64,000 bases of DNA from Desmodus rotundus (taxonomy: Eukaryota > Chordata > Mammalia > Chiroptera > Phyllostomidae), in assembly GCF_022682495.2 (NCBI RefSeq), contig NC_071394.1, positions 30,104,470-30,168,469 of the forward strand. Direction: 5' to 3'. Below the pieces are notes generated by a model. That model made no database searches. It saw only the letters and a program-made list of their open reading frames with translations, and was not told the DNA's origin. Position numbers and translations under genes: made by a program. Shown here piece after piece: positions 1 to 11,565 of this stretch (positions are counted from its first letter, which is position 1; the number at the start of each line of letters is the position of its first letter).

Positions 1-756
1 AAGTGTCGTCAAATTAAGATCTGAGCTGCTACGATCCGGAGGCTAGGGAGGGACCGCAGTGGAAAGAGACGCCTTGTGAAGTGTCCTGGATCTCACATCG
101 CGTCTCCGGCTCTTTGGCCCCTCTCAGAAGGAGCAGCCAGGGTTTTGTGCCAAGTTCGTGGAAACTTCTTTATAAAGGAGTCCAAATTCATTCTAGAGGC
201 AAAAGGAGCCTCCCTGAAGCTCCTTCGGATTCCTGCTGGACATGCCCAGTGCCCAGTGCCCAGTGCTCAGGAGAGAGGGGCTGGCCTGCGTCTGCCTCCG
301 GGCACTGCCTTTGTGCCGTTGGAGGCTGAGGTTCCAAGGCGCGCGGAGTTCGGTTATGCAGTCAGGTGGAAGTCAGGGTTCCCCTTCTCTCCCTCTCCCA
401 ACCTCACTCCCTTGCCTCACGCTGAGACAGAGCTTAGTCTGCTAACGCTGATTTCTTTGCAGGATTCAGGCAAGCCACCAAACTGGCTGAATCCTGTAGG
501 GTTTACAAGGCCCAGGCTAGTCCTGGAAGGAGGGTGGTGGAGTTGGAGAGGCTTGGAGAGTGGGCGGGTAAGCTTCTCCAACACTCTGTGGAAGACCTTG
601 GGCCCCTTTGGTCTTTGAAAGAAGAAAAGAAGCTGAGAAATGCAGGACAGTTCATTGGGGGAAATCCCGGGGAAGCTGAGTGACCCAGAGAGGAGCTGGG
701 CTGATGAGGACCTGGATTCTGCCAGACACAGAGATCAAGTCTGGGATGTCCAGGTT

Positions 757-975
757 GGTAGCACAGATACTGGAGTCAGGCTTCTTACTATCTTAGGCAA
801 GTTGCTTTTAAGCTCAGTTTTATTTTTCTGATTCATAGCATGGACATAATGGTGATATATTTTTTGATAAGTGGTTTTGAGGCTTAAATGAATTATTGTA
901 AGTTAAGAATTTAGATTATGCCCAGTACATAATAAGTGTGACATCAGTGTTTGCTGTTAGGGTTATTATGCTGGG
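757..975 (+). repeat. MIR SINE relic
   Basis: Reads like a diverged MIR in forward orientation. It starts with an 'actggagtcaggcttc' block, continues through the 'gaggcttaaatgaattattgtaagtt' region and ends in a 'cccagtacataataagtgtgacatcagtg' block. Old tRNA-derived SINE inside the intron; family from recognition only. Confidence 0.7.
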
Positions 976-1468
976 TGGTCAAGCAGGAGCACCCTAGAGA
1001 GGCCACCCCCCTAAACTGGGGCCTCTGTGTGGATGCTTAGCAAGCTCAGCCGTTTGCAAGGCTCAGATCTTAACAGAGGCCTGACTCAGGACAAGAGTAG
1101 GGAGGGATGCCCCGAAGACCACTGTGTCCCAGGACAGTGTCCTTGTTGGAGCACTCAGAGGCCTCCTTTATACAGACTTACTGGGAAAGGAGGCCTGTGG
1201 GAGGCAAAGGGCTGGTGGCTCATTTTTTCCCCACCAGTACACCTGACCCTATTTCCAACTGTGGCATCTCAGGGCAGTGCTGCAGCTGAGGGACCTAGGG
1301 AAGAAGTGCCTCCTGGAGGAAGAAGCTGACTTCCTGGGAGAAGCCAGGCCCTTTTGTTGATGGCATTGCTGATGAATATGTGTTCCTTTTCCTCCCTCCC
1401 TTTTTGCTCCAAGGCCCTGTCAGAACCCTGGTAGAGGGGCGTGGCCACAGGGCTAAAGGCAGGATTTG

Positions 1469-1690
1469 GAATTAAGACCTCCAGACCCTGTGCCTCACTA
1501 GCTTTGAGATAGTGGACAAGTTAAGACACCTCCTGGAGCCCCAGTTTCCTCATCTACAAATGAGTATAGCTGTAGGGTGGACCTCGGATGCTCAAGGTGA
1601 GGATTCAGGGACCGAGGCCATCAAAGTCGGGAGCAAGTGCTTGGCACACAGGCGATGCCCCATAAACTTCATTGTTTCCTTTGGCTCAAA
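1469..1690 (+). repeat. MIR SINE relic
   Basis: Forward MIR: 'ccagaccctgtgcctcacta' followed by the hallmark core 'ccccagtttcctcatctaca' and the 3' block 'aagtgcttggcacacaggcg' and 'cataaacttcattg'. Old intronic insertion with no visible target-site duplication. Confidence 0.8.
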
Positions 1691-1999
1691 ATGAGGGGTG
1701 AGGGAGAGGCTTAGCTGCAAAGACTTCTGGAGTTCCCTTTATAAAGATCGTGATTATTCTGGCCCCCTCCACTTAGGGGAGTTGGAGTTGGAAAGTAGGG
1801 TCTGTGCATTTGAGGACAGTGCGGGGCGTGATGTGTTGCAGGAGGGCTGGAGGAGGCGGATGGGGAAAGACCAGACACCGGACAGTAGTGGCCCAGGTCA
1901 CAGCGAGCTGGACTCGGGAGGAGGAACATTGGGGGAGCCCAGAGTCCTTGGCGCAATGGGTCGCTGGAGTTGAGAGAGGTCGTTGCGGGCTTACCTTTG

Positions 2000-3230
2000 G
2001 GCCAAGTGACAGAAATTCCAACTAGGACTCTCAACAGGGACCTTGGGCGGTGTCCTTAGCTCAAACATGTCTTGGAAAAAATGCAGTGCGGGCTCTTTCT
2101 GCCCCAGACGAAATGAAATGGCAGGTTTTCGGGAAACCATCTACAAGGTGGTGCAGGGGAGCCAGGCATCAGGTGGAGTGCAGGTGGGCCGGCCTGGCGC
2201 ATTTCCCTTAGGCCACCTTCCAGGGGCTCGGGTTCCCAGGGTGTCTGGTCTATGGCCCCTTGGGCATCCTGTCCTTTCCTATCTAGTGTTTGTCTGCTTC
2301 TCTGGTTTCCTCCAGCCATGTGCTGTGAGCCTGCAGGGATGCCTTTACCTTTCTTGGGGAGTTCATTTACTTCACATGGGCTTAATACGTCCCCACCTTG
2401 CAAACAATTAGCTCTTTTCCCTCCATTTACTTATTTTCTTTCTTTTTAAATTTTCTACCAATTCCACACCTGATGTGTATGTTTGAAGTGTCCTCTGCCT
2501 TTGACCAGCTTGCTTTCAACTCAGAAAAGGCTGGCCTATTTATGAAGAATTTTCTTCAAATATGCAGGAGGTTTGCTCCCTCTCCTTTTCTCCCCCATCC
2601 CTTCTTCTACCACCGGTGAAGGCTGATAAGCACAAATCCCATGATTGTAACTTTAAAGGTCTACATGTCTAATACTCAACAAACACTGAGCTAACTGGGA
2701 TCTGAGCCAAGCTGTAACAAGCCAGGTTGATGCAAATTAAGAGCAAAAATAAAAAAACAGAAAATTTCCATGATGTATTACTGATCAATTTTATTTCAAG
2801 GGCTAAGGCAAATGATTCACTTCCATGATGTAAGAAAGTGCCACAAACAGATTTTGGAATGAAAGGTGCAATGGTTCTCATCAAAGGCTTGGGATAGAGG
2901 GCCATTTGATAACATGGGCCCTCATTTATACAGGACTTAATGGGAGAGGAGGCTTATGAAAAGGGCCAGCTTCCTACATAGGTGGCCATGGCAGCAGAGC
3001 CAGGCCTTGTGATGCCCAGTCAATAGGCAAGGTGTCTGCAGGGTCACAGGAGAAGGACAGTGGTCTGTTCACTCCCCAGGTCAGATACCTCCTTGGGGCT
3101 ATTTCTGTGATGCATGGCTCCAGAGCGGGTCCAGACAGGTGGGGAATGTGGTCTGGGAGGAGCTGCACAGGGCAACCACCTTTTGGGACACTGTGTTTAG
3201 GAGACCCAGTGAGAGAACATGTGGCTGAAA
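2000..3230. other. Intronic sequence without recognised elements
   Basis: About 1.2 kb with no repeat family or exon that I recognise. The part at about 2470-2930 is free of obvious repeats and contains an AT-rich block. It could hold an intronic regulatory element, but nothing in the single sequence proves this. Confidence 0.5.
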
Positions 3231-3234
3231 GAGT

Positions 3235-3236
<2 letters not shown>

Positions 3237-3286
<50 letters not shown>
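3237..3286. repeat. (TA)n simple repeat
   Basis: Uninterrupted alternating TA for about 50 bases, directly after 'gagttaaa'. Perfect (TA)n tracts are typically length-polymorphic and can extrude cruciforms. It creates artificial Ile-Tyr open frames on both strands. Confidence 0.97.
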
Positions 3287-3287
<1 letters not shown>

Positions 3288-3465
3288 TTGGATGAGGTGG
3301 GGGGAGGCAGGAACGGGCTGGGGCAAGAAGGTGACTTGATTCTGCTGTACCACCTTCAACCCTGCCCTGGGCCCTGTGCTTTGGAGACCCCTCTCTTGTC
3401 CATTTCCGGTGGTGCCCTCCCCCAAATGCTGGGGAATTTGAAGAGCCAAGGGAGCACTCATCTAG

Positions 3466-3640
3466 AGTAGTTGTTCTTAAAGTGGGACCCCAGACCAGAC
3501 CAGCAGAATCAGCATCACCTGGGAACTTACTAAAAATGCATATTCTGGGCCCCATCACAAACCTCTAAGGTCCAAGAGAATTTACATTTTTAACAAGTTT
3601 CTGTGTAAGACTGACGATGCAGATTCGGGAGAGCCAGCAG
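3466..3640 (+). repeat. MER5-type hAT-Charlie MITE relic
   Basis: Contains the family-typical blocks 'ttgttcttaaagtgggaccc', 'agcatcacctgggaactta', 'aaatgcatattctgggcccc' and 'tttttaacaagtttctgtg'. These match the MER5A pattern of a short non-autonomous hAT element. The 3' end is blurred by divergence. Confidence 0.7.
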
Positions 3641-4289
3641 ATTTAGTGGTTTTAAGAGCTACTATTCTACTGTGGTACCTGAGCCATAGAGTTCTGCCCA
3701 AATAGCCCTGAGCCCACTTCCAGGGCCTAAAGAGGTTTTCCATCAGATCTGTCCTTCTAAGAGTGTATCACAGCGCTGAGGTGTGCACCTGTAGCCTGGG
3801 AGTTTGGTCCTGTGAGGGTATCCCTGCACTTGCAGGTGAGGCCCATGAAACCAGGGAATGAAGCTGCTGTGGAGAAGGAGCAGGACACAGGCTGAAGCCC
3901 CAGCTGCACTCTTTCCCAAGCCCTGGAAAGAGTAAGAATGCCCAAGGCTGCAGAATCAATGGAGCCCTCTCTCTACAGATACTTTTCTCTGTTCTGACCA
4001 CTCCTGAGGACCAGAGAAATGTGACTTAGCTGTGCAGATAGACATTGATTAGTTCACTTAAAAAAATGCAAACAAAAACAGACCAATTTCTCTGTGTGGC
4101 ACCAGAGAAACAAATCATCCTTTGCCCCTGCCTAATATTCCCCAGCCAGTGAGAAACTCTCTCAAGAATTATGTAAGCAGCCATGCCTTTTATCCTAGGA
4201 AGCCCTGCAAATAGAGTTTGGACTATGTCACATCCCTTATACCCTGGCAACTACTGGCTGCTTTTAGATTCTTGTACCTAGAATATAAT

Positions 4290-4510
4290 GGGGAGGCACT
4301 GGGGCAATGGGGCTTATGAGCTAAATGTTTCCACTGTGGAATTAAATAGACCTAGGTTTGGATTTCAACCTCACACTTACTAGCTTCAGACTTTGGTAAT
4401 TAACTTCATTTCTCCAAGTCTTGAGTTTCCCATCTGTAAAATGGGAGCAAAGGGGTACTTACTTCAGAGAACTGTTCTGTGCTGGTGGATAACATAAGGA
4501 TGAAAAAACA
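4290..4510 (+). repeat. MIR SINE relic
   Basis: Forward MIR with a good core: 'gaattaaatagacctaggtt', 'cacacttactagcttcagac', 'cccatctgtaaaatgggag' and 'tacttacttcagagaact'. This is one of the better preserved MIR copies in the intron. Confidence 0.85.
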
Positions 4511-5131
4511 TGTCAGCCTCACAACATTTAGCTGGTGCAGCAAGTGCCTTAGGTTTGTCCCTCTCACCACATCCTTGGTTTGGGGAGAAACATGAGAGGC
4601 AGGAAAGTGAAGCCTAAGGCCCTAGGTTCAGGGATGGTGGTGGCAGAGCACTGTCAGACACAGGTTTCTGTTAAGGAGGGGAAGAAAGTGTGCTGAGTCC
4701 CCACTGATTTTAATGTGACCCTGGTAAGTTTGAAGGTCTTGGCTTCCATAAATCAACTGCCTCCAGCAGCTTTTCCCTTTTCACCTCTCTAACCTTTCCT
4801 GCAGCTCCCTCTCAGGTTGGGACTTGTGTATCAGTGATGCAGCCAGCCCTACCGTCAGCCCAGAGCAGGGGCTGGGTGTGGCTGAGGCTCCAGAGCTAGA
4901 GTCCTGGGGCTACATCTGGACTGGCAGTGAAGGTCGAACCTGGGACCCAGTGACACTTTTACTATTGAAATTGACCCAAGCTTTACTAGCTTCTGGGGAA
5001 AGCTGGGGGCTTTGGGGATTTTTGTATTTGCTCGGTTGTAAATATTTTATGAGCAAGCAGCCCAGAAAAATCTGGTTAACTTTCTGCCTTGCACATTGAA
5101 GTGGAGTTGGCTTTATAGGCACATGTGTCAA

Positions 5132-5153
5132 AACAACAACAACAACAACAAAA
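5132..5153. repeat. (AAC)n simple repeat
   Basis: Short run of 'aac' triplets in the intron, possibly the tail of a degraded retroposon. Confidence 0.85.
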
Positions 5154-5621
5154 CCCCCAGAAAGTTCAGTTTTGTCTTCATCCCAAAGAATTCACTTTGG
5201 ATTTGAAAAGCCTGTTATTCCCCACCCCCCTCACATGCCCTAGATTTCTATTTCTCATCTGTGACCAAAAGATTTATCTTCAGGATTAGTTGAAAAGCAA
5301 GAAGATTTCAGGTTGTGTGGGTGGAGGAGTGGAGAATGTCACTGTGTGTGTGGCGGAGGTTTTCTCCTTCCAGAAGTGTCTGTTTCTCACTGGCTGTAGG
5401 ATCTTCTCAATGATAGATATCTGGTGCGTGTGTTTCTTCCTTTGACCCCCTGCGAATGAAGAAAGGCTTCTGAAAATCTCATTGCTCTTTTGTTTGTGTT
5501 TAAATGGTGAATTTAAGAGAGTGAGAAAGAAAAAAGTCATATAACTCTTTATTCTGTCTACTTTGTGTTGGGTCAAGTGCTTCAGCAAAACTGCCAGATG
5601 GGCAGCAACTTTCCCCCTACA

Positions 5622-5838
5622 CCACCAGTGGGTCTAAACTAGACTGCACCTTTAAACAGTTTGGGGAGCTTAAAAAAAAAGCTAACAACAACAACGAAAA
5701 CCCAATAAAACCCCAATACCCAGGCCTTGTTTGCAGATATTGATTCAATTGCCTGAAGTAAGCCCAGGCAGCTGGTAATTTTTAGGCTCTTTAGGTGATT
5801 ATCACGGGCAGCCAGACTGAGAATGGCTATTCTAGAAG
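5622..5838 (+). repeat. MER5/MER20-like hAT-Charlie relic
   Basis: Begins with a 'cagtgggtctaaactagact' block, contains 'tttggggagctt' and 'caatacccaggccttg', and ends with 'aggtgattatcacgggcagc' and 'gactgagaatggct'. This is the diverged mirror-image arrangement of a short Charlie-derived MITE. A run of A and an AAC-rich stretch interrupts the middle. Confidence 0.6.
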
Positions 5839-6002
5839 TTTCTCACTTATTGACCTGCATGTACACTAGGTCAAGCAAGGCTCTGAGTGCTATAACGAAC
5901 GAGATGGACGCGACATGCTCCCAGCTCCCACTGGCTGGCGGAGGGGGGAGGGGTGTTGCTGGGGAAAACAGACCACTAAAGAGAAATATTAATGAGGCTC
6001 AT

Positions 6003-6200
6003 TGCAGATAGTGTTAAGTGCCAGGGAGATAATAAAACGGGGTCCTGTGATAGTGACCGAGGGAGGTTACTATACATCAAGGTGGTCGAGGATGGCCACT
6101 CGGAGGAGGTGACATTTAAACTGAGCCGTGAATGATGAGAACGAGTCAGCTGAGAGGAGGGCTGGGGGAAGTGCGGCCCAGGTTCGCAACCACAAAGGGC
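6003..6200 (-). repeat. L2 LINE fragment (antisense)
   Basis: The + strand reads as the reverse complement of L2. The block 'agatagtgttaagtgccagg' is followed by 'ggaggtgacatttaaactga' and 'gctgagaggagggctggggg'. In L2 this part encodes the C-terminal end of the reverse-transcriptase ORF. It sits less than 300 bases upstream of the GDF6 exon 2 acceptor. Confidence 0.65.
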
Positions 6201-6452
6201 ACATTAGTGGTTGCTTGCAAGCTCCTGGGGGAAAAGCCGGGAGGCCGCCTCGGCCGCCTCTCCAGCAGCCACCGACTTCCGCCCTGGGAGTCCCGGGCTG
6301 ACGGGGAGGAGGGGGCCTGCGCTGGTGCGCCTCCCCTAGCCCGGGTGGTCGGCCCCGGGCTGGCCCAACTGGACTCAGGGCCGGCCGGCCCTGCTCCCCG
6401 CCCTTTTCCTCCCGGGGGCAGCCGCAGAGCACCGGGCTGATCTCCCCCTTAA

Positions 6453-7454
<1,002 letters not shown>

Positions 7455-9160
7455 CAGCGGCGCCTTTCCTGCCGCCTTGGCCCATGATCGCAGGAGGCCT
7501 CACCGAAGAGAGGCAGAAGAGGAGTTGGCCTTGGGGGCAGAGGGTGGGGGAACAGCCTGAATATACAGCCGCTTGGGAGAGGAGGGAGCTTAGCCTTGCC
7601 AAAACCTTTCACCTGCCAACCCAGAGGGAGATGCAGATTTTCACACCTTGCCTGGCTTCCCTGGAAAAACAAGCCAAGGAGGCTTTCTTTAGTTTTTATC
7701 TTTATTATTGCAGCTTTGGCTTTCTTTGTGTGTCCCACAGGCTTTAATAGGAGGTGGAGGGAAGGGAGACACCAGTTTCTCAACTGCTTCATGAATTGAA
7801 AAAAAAATAGTTTAAGAAGGAAAACAATTTGGGAGGAAGAATCACCTTTGACCAACCACATGTTGGTTCAATTGTTCTCTACCTGTGTAAAAAAAGATGG
7901 GTCTTTCCGGCCATGCCATAGCCCATGCCTTGTGACCCCCTGAGCAGAGAGTGTTCAAATGGAGGAATCGGCACCCGGAATAGGAAAGCCAAGAAAGGCC
8001 TTGCCTTTAGAAGAGTGTTGAGAGAGGTGGGCCCAAGCTGGCTTTTTTTCACTAGTGTGATGGGCTCTGCCCTGGCCTCTCCCAGTGTAGGGAACTGGCA
8101 ACCTGCCTTACACTCCAGGGGGCTCAGGTCACACTGCCTTTACAGTTGCTTTTTCTGGTGAGGGAAAGGGAAGCTGGTATGGATGGAATGACAGGAATGA
8201 GTCCAAATGGAACCCCCTGAAGGATAATGAGAAACCACAAGGCCTGTCTCTGAGACCTGACACTGAGGTGCATTGGCCTGGCTGGAGGTAGCCTAGGAAA
8301 AGCCCCTCCTGATGTCAGTTTCTAATTGATTTCTTTGAACAGAATTTGCCCAAATTCAGACATCTCATTTGAAGGGGAAGGCAATTTTCCACTTAAACAA
8401 AAAGTGAATAGGGGTGGGGAACAATATAGCTAAGGTAAGAAAGAGGTGCAGAGAGAAAATGACCTTAGAGGTAGAAGGGCAAAGTCAGGAGGGGAGATGG
8501 TGGGCCCCACAGGAGGATGGGGAGAAGGGGCAGGCCAGGACCAGAGAAGGAAGAACAGGGACTCGAGTCCCTGTCTACCAAGTTTCTTTAAAATCTGTGT
8601 TTCCTCTCCTCTCTCTGACATTCCTGAAAGATTACCAGCCAGCAATAGCCCAGGGCTCCCCCAAAAGAATTGTTTCAGATTGTAATTACCAGTTAGGCAA
8701 TGTTTTTAAAGCTTAGTAATGAGAAACTGTGAAAAGAGCAAAGTGTTCAACAGCGAGTTTGGGGTGCAAGATGGAGATCTGGCAGTGAGGAAGGAGGCAG
8801 GGGTAGAATTCATCTCCAGGAAAGAAGCACAGAGAGAGAGAGCACGGAGCAATTGAAATACCCACTCCCAGATTGTCAAAAACAAGACCTCTTCCCCAGT
8901 CTGCACCACTATTATTCTCAAACATTGCCCATAAGCAAGCCCCTTGAAAAGTTTGCTTCCTTCTCATCTTTGACCATGAAGTGGTTTAAACAAGGGAACT
9001 TGTACCAACCATTAAAAAAGTTTTGTTTCTCCAAAGTGGTTTTACTCTCTCTTGATCTAAATCTATTGCTTGTTTGGTTCAGAGAACTACAGTATGTCAA
9101 AGGAAGGGTTAGAATGATAATAAATGTTAATATAAAATGCTGAAAAAAAAAAAAGACTTG
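7455..9160 (+). other. GDF6: GDF6 3' UTR (extent approximate)
   Basis: Non-coding sequence after the TAG stop, without recognisable interspersed repeats, up to the poly(A) signal at 9119. The next ~500 bases (to about 9660) are also repeat-free and AU-rich and could belong to a longer 3' UTR isoform; an ATTAAA at about 9586 would serve it. The 3' end needs transcript data. Confidence 0.75.
9119..9124 (+). terminator. GDF6: Candidate polyadenylation signal AATAAA
   Basis: AATAAA about 1.67 kb after the stop codon, followed about 20 bases later by a genomic run of A (9143-9154). The spacing fits a cleavage site. The A-run would also cause internal priming in oligo-dT data, so it should be judged with care. 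Confidence 0.6.
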
Positions 9161-10049
9161 GCCCAGAGAAATAATTTAAAATGCACATTTGCTTTGGATG
9201 CACTGTTGTTCTGTTAAAGGCTGTATATATTTGTCTATTTAAGGCGACTGAAAGTGCAAAGAGGAAATGGATAGCATGCAATTCATCTTAATGTACAAAA
9301 TGTTATATGCACTCAAATGTTATAATTTCTAATATTTTAAAAGTTTATATTTGAGTTGTACAAAGTTAAACATTAATCAGATATTTCATTCTTTCTTAAT
9401 GTTATCATTTTCTTAAATATTATTACAAGATTTTAAGTCTGTCTAATGGAGAGTTGTTTTTTTTAAACTGTCTACCTCACTATAATACAAATATTTTCAA
9501 CACTAAATTTATCAGAGGTTAATTGATATTCAAAACATTTTTTACAGTATACTTTTCCTGGATGATACTCAATCTAATGCTGTATTATTAAACTCGTGTT
9601 CTCCCTTAATAACTCAGCCTGGTTTATATGGATCTACTTAGAAAAATTATTTTCTCAAGGAATCATTGTGAGTGGTATTTTGTTCCAGTATGGGAGTGAA
9701 TGTCAGAAAAGACACTGGTTATTGAAAGAGCCATCATTTACAGAACTACACATTTTCTCCATAACTCTTCCATGACTCTCTTTGCATGAAATATTCTTTC
9801 ACCAAATCCCTCTCAGCTATTAGGACAGTGTTTATAGACCTGCACCCCATTTCAGCATCTCAAGACCCCAAATAGAAATTGGCTTCTTTCTTGGTTTCTT
9901 TAATGTTGAAAAAAGAAGGCTGTGAATTACCTAGGCCAACCAAGCTGTTGGTAATTACTATTTACATTCATGGCCTATTGGAAGCAGAAGATATGAAATG
10001 TTTTTCTGGATGTTCGCCTTGTGTAAATCAGGGAACCCAGGTACACGTG

Positions 10050-10240
10050 TAATTCTGAATGCTTACTACAAGTTAGAAATAATGTTGTGCACGCACTATC
10101 TCCTTTAAAGCCCTCAGAAACTTCATGAGGTAGTTATTATAATAATTCCCATTTTGCAGATGAGGAAACAGGTGCAGAGTTTAAATAGCCAGCCATGGTC
10201 ATCCAGCCAGGGACTAGTAGTTAAGATTCAAACCTAGTTC
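10050..10240 (-). repeat. MIR SINE relic (antisense)
   Basis: Reverse-complement MIR: 'cacgcactatctcctttaaa', 'cttcatgaggtagttattat', 'cccattttgcagatgaggaa' and 'agtagttaagattcaaacct' occur in the expected order. Confidence 0.85.
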
Positions 10241-11428
10241 TTTCACATCCTGGAGCCCAAGGAGTTTCGCCTTTGTATAATCGTGCCCCCAGATTACACA
10301 TCTGCTCTCTAATTGGTCCCTACATGTCAGGGTGGGAAATTTGTAATTAGCCACAATGATTGGGGGCAGCCAGCGGGTGGAGGAGAAGCTGCCACAGCAG
10401 CCACCAGGGTTGCCTGTGGTTTCGGAATGAATATATGAATTGGGGCAGCTGGGATAGTTGGGTATGGATTGCAAAACTCAGTGAGTTCTTAGCTTCAGGC
10501 TTGCCTTGAGAAACCCATTGTTTAGGTCATTGATGGGCTTCTGTGGATTCTCTTGTCTACAGTTTTCTGAAACTGTCTTGGGTGTAGTTTTTGTGTTTTG
10601 ACAATCAGAGTAATGGTCAATTTACAAACAGGTCATGTTTCCGTAGACTAGTTGTAAGTGGGCTGTTTATAACTGAGAAACATTTTCCTATGGAATCAAC
10701 GTTCGTTTATGTTTCCGGGTCATTTTACAAAAGCTTTATTTACCCAAATGGAAATTTTGACTTTTGGATTTGGGGAACAAGGAATCACTTGGGAAAACCA
10801 AACAGAGGTCTTTCTCTTTCCTGAACACAGGCTGTGTTTGAAATAGTTGAGAATTCTTTGCATTTTCCACCACTGTTTGTATGCCGCTCCCAGTTCTCCC
10901 AGCCCCCCAACGGCCCTGAAGACACCTAGCCCTCCTCCTTAATGTGTCCCCAGTCTACAGATTTCCCTTTTCTGCACAAATGTTTCCATCTCCAAAGTTA
11001 TTTTCCTTTCTGCCCTCCATTATAAATTTTATTCCTTAACTCAGATGTTAGGAGAAACACAATTTAATTGAATTACATAAACATGTAAATATTAGCTCCT
11101 CGACCTTAGAGACACTTGGATTTTAAAAAGAAAATCTTGGTTAACTCAGACTACTTGTGAGTGATGTGAAAAAAAATTTAGACAATATATGAAAAAACAA
11201 CACTGAAACTATACATAATTCTGAGAGTGTGTGTGAGCTGGGCCTTGATGATACAAGGATGAATGGGGACACTTGTCAGTGTGATTTTTTTGGTGTCCTT
11301 GTGGGACATTTTATGCATTGGAGAGACTAGCTAACTTGTTTTAACATTAATATCCAACATATTCAAGTCAAAGGCTTAATAACTTAGTTTTTTTTTTCTC
11401 TAAAGCTCTCAAGTTTAATGGATGTAGT

Positions 11429-11444
11429 CCCCCCCCCCCCCCCC
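11429..11444 (+). repeat. Poly(C) tract
   Basis: Sixteen consecutive C followed by 'gccgcc'. It is a homopolymer prone to length variation and sequencing error. Confidence 0.95.
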
Positions 11445-11454
11445 GCCGCCAATA

Positions 11455-11565
11455 CCGGCCTCCCTGTTTTGTTCATTGCTGTATTCTGAGCATCTTTTGC
11501 ACAGTAGTGCCCAACACATCATAGACACTCCATGAATATGTTGAATAAATAAATTTAGAAATGTT
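11455..11565 (+). repeat. L2 LINE 3' end
   Basis: Shows the L2 3'-terminal pattern: 'ttgttcattgctgtattctg', then 'agtgcccaacacatcataga' and 'tgaatatgttgaataaataa'. Confidence 0.75.

Noticed and set aside
76..618. 180-codon frame at the window start as a gene or as GDF6 exon 1
   Set aside because: No signal peptide, no TGF-beta propeptide motif, and no splice donor after it that would give the phase needed by exon 2.
3237..3286. CRISPR-like or coding repeat
   Set aside because: Simple dinucleotide repeat without spacers; eukaryotic genome. The Ile-Tyr repeats are translation artefacts.
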